From: Acidobacteriota bacterium
Lineage (GTDB): Bacteria; Acidobacteriota; Thermoanaerobaculia; Gp7-AA8
Assembly: GCA_021781455.1 (NCBI GenBank)
Contig: JAJXWV010000077.1
Coordinates: 111,302-175,301, forward strand
Direction: 5' to 3'
DNA length: 64,000 nt
A program made the translations under genes and the position numbers. Positions 56,117 through 64,000 of the stretch are shown one piece after another (the stretch's first letter is position 1; each line of letters begins with the position of its first letter). The notes under the pieces were generated by a model. The model was not told where the DNA came from and ran no database searches. It saw nothing but the letters and a program-made list of their open reading frames with translations.

Positions 56117-57208
56117 TTAGTTTCTCCGTAACGAGTCGATGTAATCGACAATCTTTTTCGTTGCATCGGGAGTGGAGAGCGACTTCGCCGCCACCCCCAT
56201 CCGCCGGGCCCGTTCCGGGTCGACGGCGATCTCGGAGATTGCGGCGGCCAGGCGCTCCGGAGTGAGCCGCGCTTCGGTGATGACGATCGCGCCGCCGGCT
56301 CTCTCCACCACACGTGCATTCATCTCCTGGTGATTGCTCGCGGCCGCGGCGAAGGGAACCAGGATCGCCGCACGCCCGACCGCGGCGAGCTCACCCAGAG
56401 TCATGGCCCCGGCCCGGCTGACCACCAGGTCCGCCGATGCGATCTCGTCGACGATCGGATCGATGTAAGGCACGACGCGCGCATTCGCGAACGCCGAGGC
56501 GCGGTAGGCCGCCTTCACCTGTTCCAACTCGCGCGGCCCGGTCTGGTGCGTGATCTCGAGGCGATCGCGGAGCCGCGCCAGGAACAGCAGCGCGCCGGTC
56601 ATGGCCTCGTTGAGCGCGTGCGAGCCCTGCGATCCGCCGAACAGAAGCAGGCGACGACGCCCCTCTGCGGCTGGCGCCCGGCGGTCCGGTGCCTCGAGGA
56701 ACTCCCTCCGCACCGGATCTCCGGTGACGACGCCGTCGGGCCGCTTCAGCCGCGGCAGCGCATCCGCGAAGCCGACGGTCACACCCCTGACGAATCTCGC
56801 CAGGATGCGATTGGCCAGACCCGGAAATGCGTCGAGCTCGTGGATCGTCGTCGGGACGCCGCGGAGTCTCGCTGCCAGAAGCACCGGCCCCGTCGAATAG
56901 CCGCCGACGCCTGCCACAACGTCCGGCCTGAGCGTCCCGATGAGCCGCCACGCCTGAACGAGTCCAACCGGCAGGCGGAGCAGGTTCTTCACGAGTTCCA
57001 CCGGGCCCTTGCCCTTCAGCCCGCCCGCCGAGATGAAGTGGATCTCGAACCCCGCCTTCGGAACGATCGTCTTTTCAAGACCGTACTCGGTGCCGACGAA
57101 GACGACCCTCCGCTCGCTTCCCCGCGCGACGAACTCCCGGGCAATGGCGATGGCCGGGTAGATGTGCCCACCCGTCCCACCACCCGCGATCATGAGGGTG
57201 TCAGGCAT
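56117..57208 (-). CDS. murG: Undecaprenyldiphospho-muramoylpentapeptide beta-N-acetylglucosaminyltransferase
   Basis: Makes lipid II by adding GlcNAc to lipid I on the inner membrane surface. The 363-aa GT-B protein has MIAGGGTGGHIYPAIAIA, TGDPVRREFLEA, LLFGGSQGSHALNEAM, the VVSRAGAMTLGELAA motif and VPFAAAASNHQEMNAR. Next to ftsW and murC as in the classical cluster. Confidence 0.97.
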   Translation of the reverse strand: MPDTLMIAGGGTGGHIYPAIAIAREFVARGSERRVVFVGTEYGLEKTIVPKAGFEIHFISAGGLKGKGPVELVKNLLRLPVGLVQAWRLIGTLRPDVVAGVGGYSTGPVLLAARLRGVPTTIHELDAFPGLANRILARFVRGVTVGFADALPRLKRPDGVVTGDPVRREFLEAPDRRAPAAEGRRRLLLFGGSQGSHALNEAMTGALLFLARLRDRLEITHQTGPRELEQVKAAYRASAFANARVVPYIDPIVDEIASADLVVSRAGAMTLGELAAVGRAAILVPFAAAASNHQEMNARVVERAGGAIVITEARLTPERLAAAISEIAVDPERARRMGVAAKSLSTPDATKKIVDYIDSLRRN

Positions 57209-57222
57209 GCCACCGCCCTCCC

Positions 57223-57296
57223 GGATCGCAGATGGCAGATCGCAGATCGCAGGTGTGGCCTCCCCTGCGATCTGCGATCTGCCATCTGCGATCTGT
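57223..57296. repeat. Inverted heptamer array (AGATCGC/AGATGGC unit)
   Basis: Left arm 57223-57253 with four units, right arm 57265-57296 with complementary GCGATCT and GCCATCT units, spacer 11 nt. It lies between ftsW and murG within the division cluster. Confidence 0.86.
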
Positions 57297-57328
57297 TCCG
57301 TTCACGCCCATCTCGCCCGCCCTCATGG

Positions 57329-58426
57329 TCAACTCGATTGTTGCGACAGATTCAGAAGTGCCCCCACCGCGATGAGGCTCGCGATCAGAGATGACCCGCC
57401 GTAGCTCACCAGCGGCAGGGGCAGGCCCTTGGTCGGCAGCAGGCAGAGCGCGACGCTGATGTTGATCAGCGCCTGCACACTGATCATCAGCGTGAATCCG
57501 ATGGCCGCGAAGAACGCGAAACGCTCCTGGCTGTACCGCGCCACCCGGAAGCCGCGCCACGCCAGGAACGCGAACGCCGAGATCAGAAGCAGCGCCCCCA
57601 CCAGCCCCAGCTCCTCGCCGATGATCGAAAAGATGAAATCCGTGTGCGGCTCGGGCAGGAAGAACAGCTTCTGCCTGCCGTTGCCGATCCCCAGCCCCCT
57701 CAGCCCGCCCGTGCCGACGGCGATCAGCGACTGCATCGCCTGGAAACCCTTCCCCAGTGGATCGGCCTCGGGATTGAGAAATGTAAACAGCCGGTCGCGG
57801 CGATACGCCGCCCCGAGAACCAGCGCCACACCCGCCGGGATCAGAGCGAGCGAAAAGAGCGCCACGCGCCGCCAGGCGATCCCCGCCGCGAAGACCATCC
57901 CCGCAGCGACGAGCACGACGGTCGTGGCCGTTCCGAAATCCGGCTCGAGCAGAATCAGCCCGGCCACCAGCGCCAGCACCGAGCCCAGCGGCAGCAGCGT
58001 CGTGGTGAGCTCGTTGATGCGATCCTCGCGGCGCGCCAGGTAATCCGCCAGGAACAGCACGACCACCGGCTTGGCAAACTCCGACGGCTGCAGCTGGAAG
58101 TGCCGCAGCACGATCCAGCGATGCGTCCCGTTGATCGGCGTTTCGAAGAGCGCCACGATCAGGGCCAGCAGCACCCCGCCCATGACGGTGTAAATGAAGC
58201 GGCGGTCGGCGAAACGGTGGAAATCGACGTGCATGAGCACGACCATGAGCGCGCCGCCGGCAATGAGCCAGGTGCACTGGCGCGTGAGGAAGTAGTAGGG
58301 ATTCCCGGCGCCGAACTTCTGCGTCGCGATGATCGCCGAGGCGCTGTAGATCATCACCAGGCCGATCACGACGATCAGCATGGCGGCGCCGAAGAGCCAG
58401 GTGTCGTATGAGAGTTTCTTACTCAT
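57329..58426 (-). CDS. ftsW: Peptidoglycan polymerase FtsW (SEDS)
   Basis: SEDS-family glycosyltransferase of the divisome. The 365-aa protein has about 10 membrane helices, starts MSKKLSYDTWLFGAAMLIVV and contains HRWIVLRHFQLQPSEFAKP and GLVGALLLISAFAFLAWRG. The final loop TKGLPLPLVSYGGSSLIASL is diagnostic. The ATG at 58426 is the family start; the frame above it is array DNA. Confidence 0.95.
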   Translation of the reverse strand: MSKKLSYDTWLFGAAMLIVVIGLVMIYSASAIIATQKFGAGNPYYFLTRQCTWLIAGGALMVVLMHVDFHRFADRRFIYTVMGGVLLALIVALFETPINGTHRWIVLRHFQLQPSEFAKPVVVLFLADYLARREDRINELTTTLLPLGSVLALVAGLILLEPDFGTATTVVLVAAGMVFAAGIAWRRVALFSLALIPAGVALVLGAAYRRDRLFTFLNPEADPLGKGFQAMQSLIAVGTGGLRGLGIGNGRQKLFFLPEPHTDFIFSIIGEELGLVGALLLISAFAFLAWRGFRVARYSQERFAFFAAIGFTLMISVQALINISVALCLLPTKGLPLPLVSYGGSSLIASLIAVGALLNLSQQSS

Positions 58427-58440
58427 TGCGGACTTGTTCC

Positions 58441-58514
58441 CGGGTTGCGCGGTTTCGCGGTTGCGCGGTTCCGCGGTGGTGGGGCGTACTGACACCTCGC
58501 AACCTCGCAACCCG
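58441..58514. repeat. Inverted octamer array (GGTTGCGC unit)
   Basis: Left arm 58441-58478 with four GGTTNCGC units, right arm 58494-58514 with CCTCGCAA units, spacer about 15 nt; the arms pair less well than in other arrays. Located between murD and ftsW. Confidence 0.75.
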
Positions 58515-58519
58515 GTGGC

Positions 58520-59854
58520 TCATAGACTCCTCACCAGTTCCTCAAAACGCTCCCCTCGATGCTCGAAGTTGCGGTACTGGTCGAAGCTGGCGCAGGCGGG
58601 CGAGAGCAGGACGGTGTCTCCGTCCTTCGCGTGCTCGGCTGCCCAGCGGACGGCGTGCTCCATGTCGTGGAGAGGGACGATCGTGGCCGCGCCGTCGAGG
58701 GCCTGGGCGATGCGCCCGGCGGCCTTGCCGATGGTCAGGACGGCGCGGGTTTTTTCGGCGACCAGATCGCGCATACGCTCGAACTCGCCGGCCTTGTCTT
58801 TACCGCCGAGGATGAGCCACACACTCGACGGAGAGAAACTCTCCAGCGACTTGAGCGTTGCGTCGACGTTGGTCCCCTTGGAGTCGTTGATCCAGCGCAC
58901 GCCGTCGCGCTCGCGGACCAGCACCATGCGGTGCGGCAGACCGGCGAAGGTGCCGAAGGCGATCTGTACGTCGACGTCGTCGACGCCGACGGCCCGTGCC
59001 GCCAGCCATGCCGCCAGCGCGTTCTCGGCGTTGGCCACTCCGGGCAGCTTCAGCGACGCTCGCGGGATGCGGCGCTCGTTTCCATCGGTGCGGATCACGA
59101 GCTGGTCGCCATCGAGAAAGGCACCGTTGTCGACGTGCACGGCCGACGAGAATCGCCACACCCGCACCGTCGACCGGCGAGGCACGCGCCGCCGCTCGTC
59201 GGCATTGACGATCGCCGTGTCGCCGAGCTCCTGATTGCGAAAGATGCGGTACTTCGCCGCCGCGTAGGCGTCGAAGTTCGGATAGCGGTCCATGTGATCG
59301 GGCGTGACGTTGAGGAGCAAAGCGACGTTCGCGCGAAATGTGTCGACGGTCTCCAGCTGAAACGACGAGAGCTCGAGCACGTAGGTCCGCGGCTTCTCGA
59401 AGTCGATCGAGCGGATCAGCGGCTCGCCGATGTTGCCGGCCACGATGGGCTGGCGACCGGCCACCTTGAGGATCTCGCCGATGAGCGCGGTCGTCGTGGA
59501 CTTCCCGTTGGATCCGGTGACAGCGATGATCTGCGAGGCCGGGCTGAAGGGCGTCGCGACAATGGCGTGGTAGGCCAGCTCGATCTCGCCGATCACCCGG
59601 ATGCCGCGCGCGCCCGCCTCCTCGAGCAGCGGAAGGCCCGCCGGCACACCAGGGCTCAGGACGATCTCACCGACGTCGTCGAGCAGACCTGTGTCCTCGC
59701 GGCCGAAGGCGCGCTCGACGCGGCCGTCGAGCTCGTACGGGAGCTCCGGCTGCGGCTTGCTGTCGGCCAGGACCACCGGCGTGCCCCGCTCCGCGAGATG
59801 GTTCGCCGCGGCGACGCCGGATTTGCCTGCTCCGATGACGAGTGTCTTCTTCAT
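58520..59854 (-). CDS. murD: UDP-N-acetylmuramoylalanine-D-glutamate ligase
   Basis: Adds D-glutamate to UDP-MurNAc-Ala. The 444-aa product has VIGAGKSGVAAANHLAERG, the ATP loop VTGSNGKSTTTALIG, NVTPDHMDRYPNF and the C-terminal WINDSKGTNVDATLKSLE segment. ATG at 59854; upstream codons belong to the array. Confidence 0.97.
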   Translation of the reverse strand: MKKTLVIGAGKSGVAAANHLAERGTPVVLADSKPQPELPYELDGRVERAFGREDTGLLDDVGEIVLSPGVPAGLPLLEEAGARGIRVIGEIELAYHAIVATPFSPASQIIAVTGSNGKSTTTALIGEILKVAGRQPIVAGNIGEPLIRSIDFEKPRTYVLELSSFQLETVDTFRANVALLLNVTPDHMDRYPNFDAYAAAKYRIFRNQELGDTAIVNADERRRVPRRSTVRVWRFSSAVHVDNGAFLDGDQLVIRTDGNERRIPRASLKLPGVANAENALAAWLAARAVGVDDVDVQIAFGTFAGLPHRMVLVRERDGVRWINDSKGTNVDATLKSLESFSPSSVWLILGGKDKAGEFERMRDLVAEKTRAVLTIGKAAGRIAQALDGAATIVPLHDMEHAVRWAAEHAKDGDTVLLSPACASFDQYRNFEHRGERFEELVRSL

Positions 59855-59943
59855 GGTTACGCGGTTCCGCGGTTCCGCGGTTCCGCGGTCACGGCGGGGA
59901 TCTCTCCACCGCGCAACCGCGGAACTGCGCAACCCCGCAACCG
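59855..59943. repeat. Inverted octamer array (GGTTCCGC unit)
   Basis: Left arm 59855-59889 has four GGTTCCGC units, right arm 59908-59943 has complementary GCGCAACC/GCGGAACT units, spacer about 18 nt. It begins directly after the murD start codon region. Confidence 0.84.
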
Positions 59944-59945
59944 TC

Positions 59946-61034
59946 TCATCTCAATTTCAACGTCGCCAGACTGATCATCGCGAAGATGATGGCGATGATC
60001 CAGAAGCGGACGACGACCTTCGTTTCTCTCCAGCCCGAAAGCTCGAAGTGGTGGTGAATCGGCGACATCTTGAAGATCCGCCGCCCGGTCAGCTTGAACG
60101 AGGCCACCTGCAGGATCACGGACAGGGCCTCGATGACGAACAAGCCGCCCACCAGGACCAGCAGGATTTCCTGCTTGATCATCACGGCCAGGCAGCCGAT
60201 CGCTCCGCCTAACGCGAGCGAGCCGACGTCGCCCATGAAGATCTCGGCGGGATGGGCGTTGAACCAGAGGAAGCCCAGCGACGCTCCCACCATCGCCCCG
60301 CAGAACACGGCCAGCTCGCCGGTCTGCGGGACCCAGGCGATGCGCAGGTAATCGGCGATGCGGAAATGCCCCGCCGCGTACGTCAGCACGGAGTAGGTCG
60401 CCGCGGCGATCAGCGTCGAGCCGATGGCCAGCCCGTCCAGGCCGTCGGTCAGGTTCACCGCATTCGATGCCCCGACCATGATGATCATGATGAACGGGAT
60501 GTAGAGCACGCCAAGGTTCAGCACCACGCGCGCAAAGAACGGGAACGTCAGCACCGTCGAGTAGTTGTTGTGGATGCTCGGCAGGTAGGCGATCGCCAGT
60601 CCGGCCAGCAGTGCCACGCCGAACTGGGCGGTGAACTTCTCCTTCGCCGTCAATCCCTGGTTCTGCTTCCTGGCGAGCTTGCGGTAATCGTCGATGAAAC
60701 CGATCGTGGCGTAGGCAAAGGTCACGAAAAGAATGATCCAGATGTACGGGTTGAGGATGTCGGCCCACAGGATCGTCGGGATCAGGATGGCCACGTTGAT
60801 GAGGATGCCGCCCATGGTGGGCGTGCCGGCCTTCATCTGATGAGACTTCGGCCCCTCTTCGCGGATGAACTGGCCGAGCTTGATCCGGCGCATGCGCTCG
60901 ATCAGCCACGGCCCGAGGATGAACGAGATCAAGAGCGCCGTGAGCGCTGCGAACGCCGTCCGGAAGGTGATGTAGCGGAAGACGTTGAATCCGACGATTA
61001 CGTCGCGGAGCGGATAGAGGAGGTAGTAGAGCAT
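59946..61034 (-). CDS. mraY: Phospho-N-acetylmuramoyl-pentapeptide-transferase
   Basis: Makes lipid I from UDP-MurNAc-pentapeptide and undecaprenyl phosphate. The 362-aa membrane protein has about 10 helices, [29 protein letters not shown], the [10 protein letters not shown] catalytic Asp segment, [17 protein letters not shown] and the [11 protein letters not shown] histidine triad. Confidence 0.97.
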   Translation of the reverse strand: MLYYLLYPLRDVIVGFNVFRYITFRTAFAALTALLISFILGPWLIERMRRIKLGQFIREEGPKSHQMKAGTPTMGGILINVAILIPTILWADILNPYIWIILFVTFAYATIGFIDDYRKLARKQNQGLTAKEKFTAQFGVALLAGLAIAYLPSIHNNYSTVLTFPFFARVVLNLGVLYIPFIMIIMVGASNAVNLTDGLDGLAIGSTLIAAATYSVLTYAAGHFRIADYLRIAWVPQTGELAVFCGAMVGASLGFLWFNAHPAEIFMGDVGSLALGGAIGCLAVMIKQEILLVLVGGLFVIEALSVILQVASFKLTGRRIFKMSPIHHHFELSGWRETKVVVRFWIIAIIFAMISLATLKLR

Positions 61035-61100
61035 TACGGCTGTTCCTCCCGGACACAGACGGAAGAAGGCAGGCAGCGGACGGCGGATGCGACCGCTCCA

Positions 61101-61181
61101 GCCGGTTGCCTGGTCACCGGGTCACCAGGTTGCCGTGTTTCCCGCACCCGGTGACTCGGTGACCCGGCGACTCGGCAACCG
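61101..61181. repeat. Inverted array (GGTCACCG/GGTGACTC unit)
   Basis: Left arm 61101-61134 (GGTTGCCTGGTCACCGGGTC) and right arm 61145-61181 (ACCCGGTGACTCGGTGACCC) are complementary around 10 nt. Units are about 8 bp and degenerate. Between murF and mraY. Confidence 0.75.
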
Positions 61182-61200
61182 AAGCGATCGACAGTCGACA

Positions 61201-62574
61201 TCACTCGCTCTCCTTCAGCATGGCCACGGCCTTGTCCAGTCCGACACCGCGCGAGGCCTTGAGCAGCACCAGATCGCCCGGGCGGACGAACTCGACGAGA
61301 AACCGCCCCGCCGATTCCGCGTCGGGAAAGTGATGCAGCTGGCCGTTGGAGAGGCCCGCCTGGCGCGCCCCGTCGAGCAGGGACTCGGCGCGGCGGCCCA
61401 CGCCGATGACCACGTCCACCGACGGCGAGATGGCCTGCCCTGCCTCGCGGTGGTAGTCGAGCTCGCGCTCGCCGAGCTCGAGCATGTCGCCGATGACCGC
61501 GATGCGCCGGCCCTTCACGTCCGCCTGCGCCATCAGTTGCAGGGCGCGGGAGAGAGCGTAGGGATTGGAGTTGTAGGTGTCGTCGTAGATCGTCGCGCCG
61601 CGGAACTGCGAGACCACGCCGCGGTGATAGGCGGGCTGAATGAGGGCGATGCCGCGCTCGATGCCTGACCAGCTGATTCCGATCGCGCGAGCCGTGGCCA
61701 CCGCCGCGAGCAGATTCTCGAGATTGTGCCGGCCGGGAAGGAGGAGGTCGAATTCGTGCGGCGACCCTTCTGCTTCGACGGTAACGGATGTGCCGAGGAG
61801 CCCTCGCTCACGGATCTTCGTGCCGTGGTAGTGGGCGGCGTGGTCGATGCCGTAGGTGACGATGCGGCCGTCGAAGCCGCGGCTGATCCTCACCACGTGC
61901 TCGTTGTCGGCGTTGACCACGATCGTCCCGCCGGGCTTCACGTTCTCGAGCAGCTCGCGCTTGGCCTCGGCGATCTTCTCGACGGTTCCGAAGAACTCGA
62001 TGTGCACCGGCCCGATGTTCGTGTAGACGCCGACGTCGGGATGCGTCAGGCCGGCCAGTAGAGCGATCTCGCCCTTGTGGTTCATCCCCATCTCGCTGAC
62101 CACGACCTCGGCGTCATCGGGCGTGTTGTCGATGCACAGCGGGCAGCCGATGAGGTTGTTGAAGTTGCCCCACGACTTGAACGTGCGCCGCTCGGTGCCG
62201 ATCAGCGTCGCGATCATCTCCTTGGTGGTGGTCTTGCCGGCGGAGCCGGTGACGCCGATCAGGAGAAAGTCGTAGCGCTCGCGGATCGCGCGCGCCAGCT
62301 GCTGGAGCGCAGCGGTGGTGTCGGGGACCTCGACGATGGCCTTGCCGGGCGGGATGGGCTCGGGAACGCGCGAGACGACCGCGGCGCGGCCGCTCTCCAG
62401 CGCCTGCGGCACGAACTGATGGCCGTCGAGGCGCTCGCCCCTGATGGCGAAGAACACGGAGTCGGGCTTCACTTCGCGCGAATCGATGACCACCGATTCC
62501 ACGACGGTATCGCCGCCCTGGACCACGCGTCCGCCGCTCATGCGCGCCAGTTCGCTGATGGTCAGGCGCGGCAT
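61201..62574 (-). CDS. murF: UDP-N-acetylmuramoyl-tripeptide-D-alanyl-D-alanine ligase
   Basis: Adds D-Ala-D-Ala to the wall precursor. The 457-aa protein has the ATP loop VTGSAGKTTTKEMIA, SWGNFNNLIGCP, SEMGMNHKGEI and the RGATIYDDTYNSNP motif, with the C-terminal substrate domain. The ATG at 62574 has GAGAGG upstream; a GTG at 62580 is in frame. Confidence 0.97.
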   Translation of the reverse strand: MPRLTISELARMSGGRVVQGGDTVVESVVIDSREVKPDSVFFAIRGERLDGHQFVPQALESGRAAVVSRVPEPIPPGKAIVEVPDTTAALQQLARAIRERYDFLLIGVTGSAGKTTTKEMIATLIGTERRTFKSWGNFNNLIGCPLCIDNTPDDAEVVVSEMGMNHKGEIALLAGLTHPDVGVYTNIGPVHIEFFGTVEKIAEAKRELLENVKPGGTIVVNADNEHVVRISRGFDGRIVTYGIDHAAHYHGTKIRERGLLGTSVTVEAEGSPHEFDLLLPGRHNLENLLAAVATARAIGISWSGIERGIALIQPAYHRGVVSQFRGATIYDDTYNSNPYALSRALQLMAQADVKGRRIAVIGDMLELGERELDYHREAGQAISPSVDVVIGVGRRAESLLDGARQAGLSNGQLHHFPDAESAGRFLVEFVRPGDLVLLKASRGVGLDKAVAMLKESE

Positions 62575-62586
62575 GAGCACCTCTCG

Positions 62587-62704
62587 AGCGGGTAGCGAGT
62601 AGCGGGTAGCGGGTAGGAGAGGCTGGGTAGCGGGTAGGAGAGGCGGGGTAGCGGGCAGGAAAGGCGGGGTGGGCCTACACGCTGCCCGCTACCCGCTACC
62701 CGCT
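62587..62704. repeat. Inverted heptamer array (GCGGGTA unit) with inner 20-bp repeats
   Basis: The left part 62587-62672 has six or more GCGGGTA/GCGAGTA units and a GGTAGCGGGTAGGAGAGGC-type longer repeat; the right arm 62673-62704 has complementary units. Between murE and murF. The following 186 bp hold no recognisable gene. Confidence 0.82.
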
Positions 62705-62890
62705 GGTGAAAGGTGGCCTGATCCGGCTCCGCCGCGCTTCTTCCCCGGCCATCGTCCCCTTCCCCAAGGGACTGCCTGACGATGACCATCCACGCACCCA
62801 CGCGAAGCCGAAACGACGGAGCCGGAACAGGACACCTTCCCCGGTCGCACGAATCATAAGACGATTTCATCACTGATATCAACATCAATT

Positions 62891-64000
62891 TCAACTCTTT
62901 TTTGGAATGCCTTTTTCGTTTCTCTTTTTCAGAGCGAGCTCGGCTTCTTCGCGATCGTCGAAGTGGTTGATCTGATCGCCGACGACCTGATAGCTCTCGT
63001 GTCCTTTGCCGGCGATGACCACCACGTCGTCCGGGCTGGCGCTGGCCACGGCGGTGGCAATGGCCTGGCGCCGGTCGGCGATCCGCGCGTAGCGGGCGCC
63101 GTCCACCGAACGGATGCCGTTCTCGATCTCGTCGAGGATCTTCTCGGGCTGCTCGCTTCGAGGATTGTCGCTGGTGAGAATGGTGTAGTCGGCGAGCTTT
63201 CCGGCGATCTCGCCCATCTGCGGCCGCTTTCCCTTGTCCCGGTCACCGCCGCAGCCGAAGAGCAGGACGATGCGCTGTCCGTGCGCGAGGTCGTGCACGG
63301 CGCGGAGCAGCTTGTCGAGCGCGTCCGGCTTGTGGGCGTAGTCGACGATGATCGTCGGCCCTTCGCCGTCTCCGACGCGCTCGAAGCGGCCGCGCACCGA
63401 CTGCAGGTTGCGCACGCCCGCTTCGACGACGTTCAGCGGCACGCCGATGGCCAGCGCGGCACCGATCGCACCGAGCCAGTTGTAGAGATTCGGAAGGCCG
63501 AGGAGGACGGAATCGACACGCACGTCGCCCCACGGTGTGCGCACCCGGCCGTGCAATCCACCGATGCTGATCTCGAAGTCGTCGGCGGGCCGGATCTCCG
63601 CCCCCGCGGAACGGCCGAACGAAACCGCCGCCGAGACCAGCTCCGTGGCGATGCGCCGTCCGTACTCGTCGTCGATGTTGACGATGGCGCTCTTCCGGCT
63701 CTGATCGATCTGATCGAACAGAATCCGCTTCGCCGCGAAGTAATCCTCGAAATCCTTGTGGAAGTCGAAGTGGTCCCGAGAAAGGTTCGTGAAGACGGCC
63801 GCGGCGAAGTGGATGCCGTAGGTCCGCTTCAGCGCCAGCGCATGGGACGACACTTCCATGACCGCGCGCGTCACGCCGGCGTCGACCATCTTGCGGAACC
63901 ACTGCTGAAGCGTGACTGAGTCGGGGGTGGTGCGATCGGCGGTCAGCCGTTCTTCGCCGGCGCGGTACTCGATCGTCCCCACCAGGCCGACCGGAACACC
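62891..64000 (-). CDS. murE: UDP-MurNAc-tripeptide synthetase (partial, 5' end outside window)
   Basis: Adds the third residue of the peptidoglycan stem. The sequenced part (about 370 aa) runs from TIEYRAGEERLTADRTTPDS through MEVSSHALALKRTYG, NLSRDHFDFHKDFEDY, VVDYAHKPDAL to the DNPRSEQP motif, which in MurE indicates meso-diaminopimelate as substrate. The N-terminal domain and the ATP loop lie beyond the right edge, and the frame stays open to base 64000. Confidence 0.96.
   Translation of the reverse strand, partial: GVPVGLVGTIEYRAGEERLTADRTTPDSVTLQQWFRKMVDAGVTRAVMEVSSHALALKRTYGIHFAAAVFTNLSRDHFDFHKDFEDYFAAKRILFDQIDQSRKSAIVNIDDEYGRRIATELVSAAVSFGRSAGAEIRPADDFEISIGGLHGRVRTPWGDVRVDSVLLGLPNLYNWLGAIGAALAIGVPLNVVEAGVRNLQSVRGRFERVGDGEGPTIIVDYAHKPDALDKLLRAVHDLAHGQRIVLLFGCGGDRDKGKRPQMGEIAGKLADYTILTSDNPRSEQPEKILDEIENGIRSVDGARYARIADRRQAIATAVASASPDDVVVIAGKGHESYQVVGDQINHFDDREEAELALKKRNEKGIPKKS

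Overview
The window looks like a chromosomal segment of a GC-rich, diderm, meso-DAP-type heterotrophic bacterium, most likely an Acidobacteriota-like lineage; the phylum is an inference with moderate-to-low confidence. A porin-like protein, an OmpA-family protein, an MCE-domain protein, HtrA, lipoprotein signals and a DNPR-motif MurE indicate a diderm envelope. A mitochondrial-type citrate synthase beside a standard bacterial one, frequent GTG and TTG starts, and a CIRCE-controlled hrcA-grpE-dnaK-dnaJ operon also fit. No rRNA, tRNA, CRISPR array, transposase or phage gene was seen.

Layout. 0-9.5 kb: ECF sigma factor, secreted cupredoxin with a membrane sensor Ser/Thr kinase, porin-like protein, lipoprotein esterase, glycosyltransferase, AmpG-like permease and RsmE. 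9.5-14.7 kb: two adjacent citrate synthases, pyrophosphatase, PrmA and a small membrane protein. 15-20.8 kb: heat-shock operon reading leftwards from a promoter overlapping a CIRCE operator, with a divergent SurA-like gene. 20.8-31.4 kb: ligA, a response regulator, TrmJ-like methyltransferase, a PLP decarboxylase, guaB and small genes. 31.6-48.2 kb: PBP4-type peptidase, HAD hydrolase, DUF2203 and MCE genes, acpP-fabF, ankyrin protein, Tag glycosylase, a broken Rieske gene, amino-acid permease, OmpA-family protein, a solitary solute-binding lipoprotein, aldehyde dehydrogenase, aldo/keto reductase and enoyl-CoA hydratase. 48.6-50.9 kb: GlsB-like protein and HtrA. 51-64 kb: division and cell-wall cluster on the minus strand, transcribed murE-murF-mraY-murD-ftsW-murG-murC-ftsQ-ftsA-ftsZ; murE runs off the right edge.

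The most unusual property is between the genes. About 25 gaps carry arrays of 7-bp (sometimes 8-bp) units arranged as two inverted, mutually complementary arms around a short spacer. The unit differs from locus to locus, but both arms at a locus use the same unit. Arrays often touch or create stop codons, one encodes part of a signal peptide, and two have other repeats inserted between their arms. They separate most genes of the division cluster. There are also two families of short elements with terminal inverted repeats and no coding capacity, a near-palindromic repeat starting GTCATCCTGAGCCGGCG, and several simpler palindromes.

Functionally the housekeeping genes fit together: proteostasis and periplasmic quality control (HrcA regulon, SurA-like protein, HtrA), fatty-acid synthesis (acpP, fabF), central carbon entry (two citrate synthases) and peptidoglycan synthesis, recycling and division (AmpG, PBP4-like, mur and fts genes). 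Coding calls are supported by conserved motifs. Start codons were re-chosen where an open frame extended into repeat DNA.
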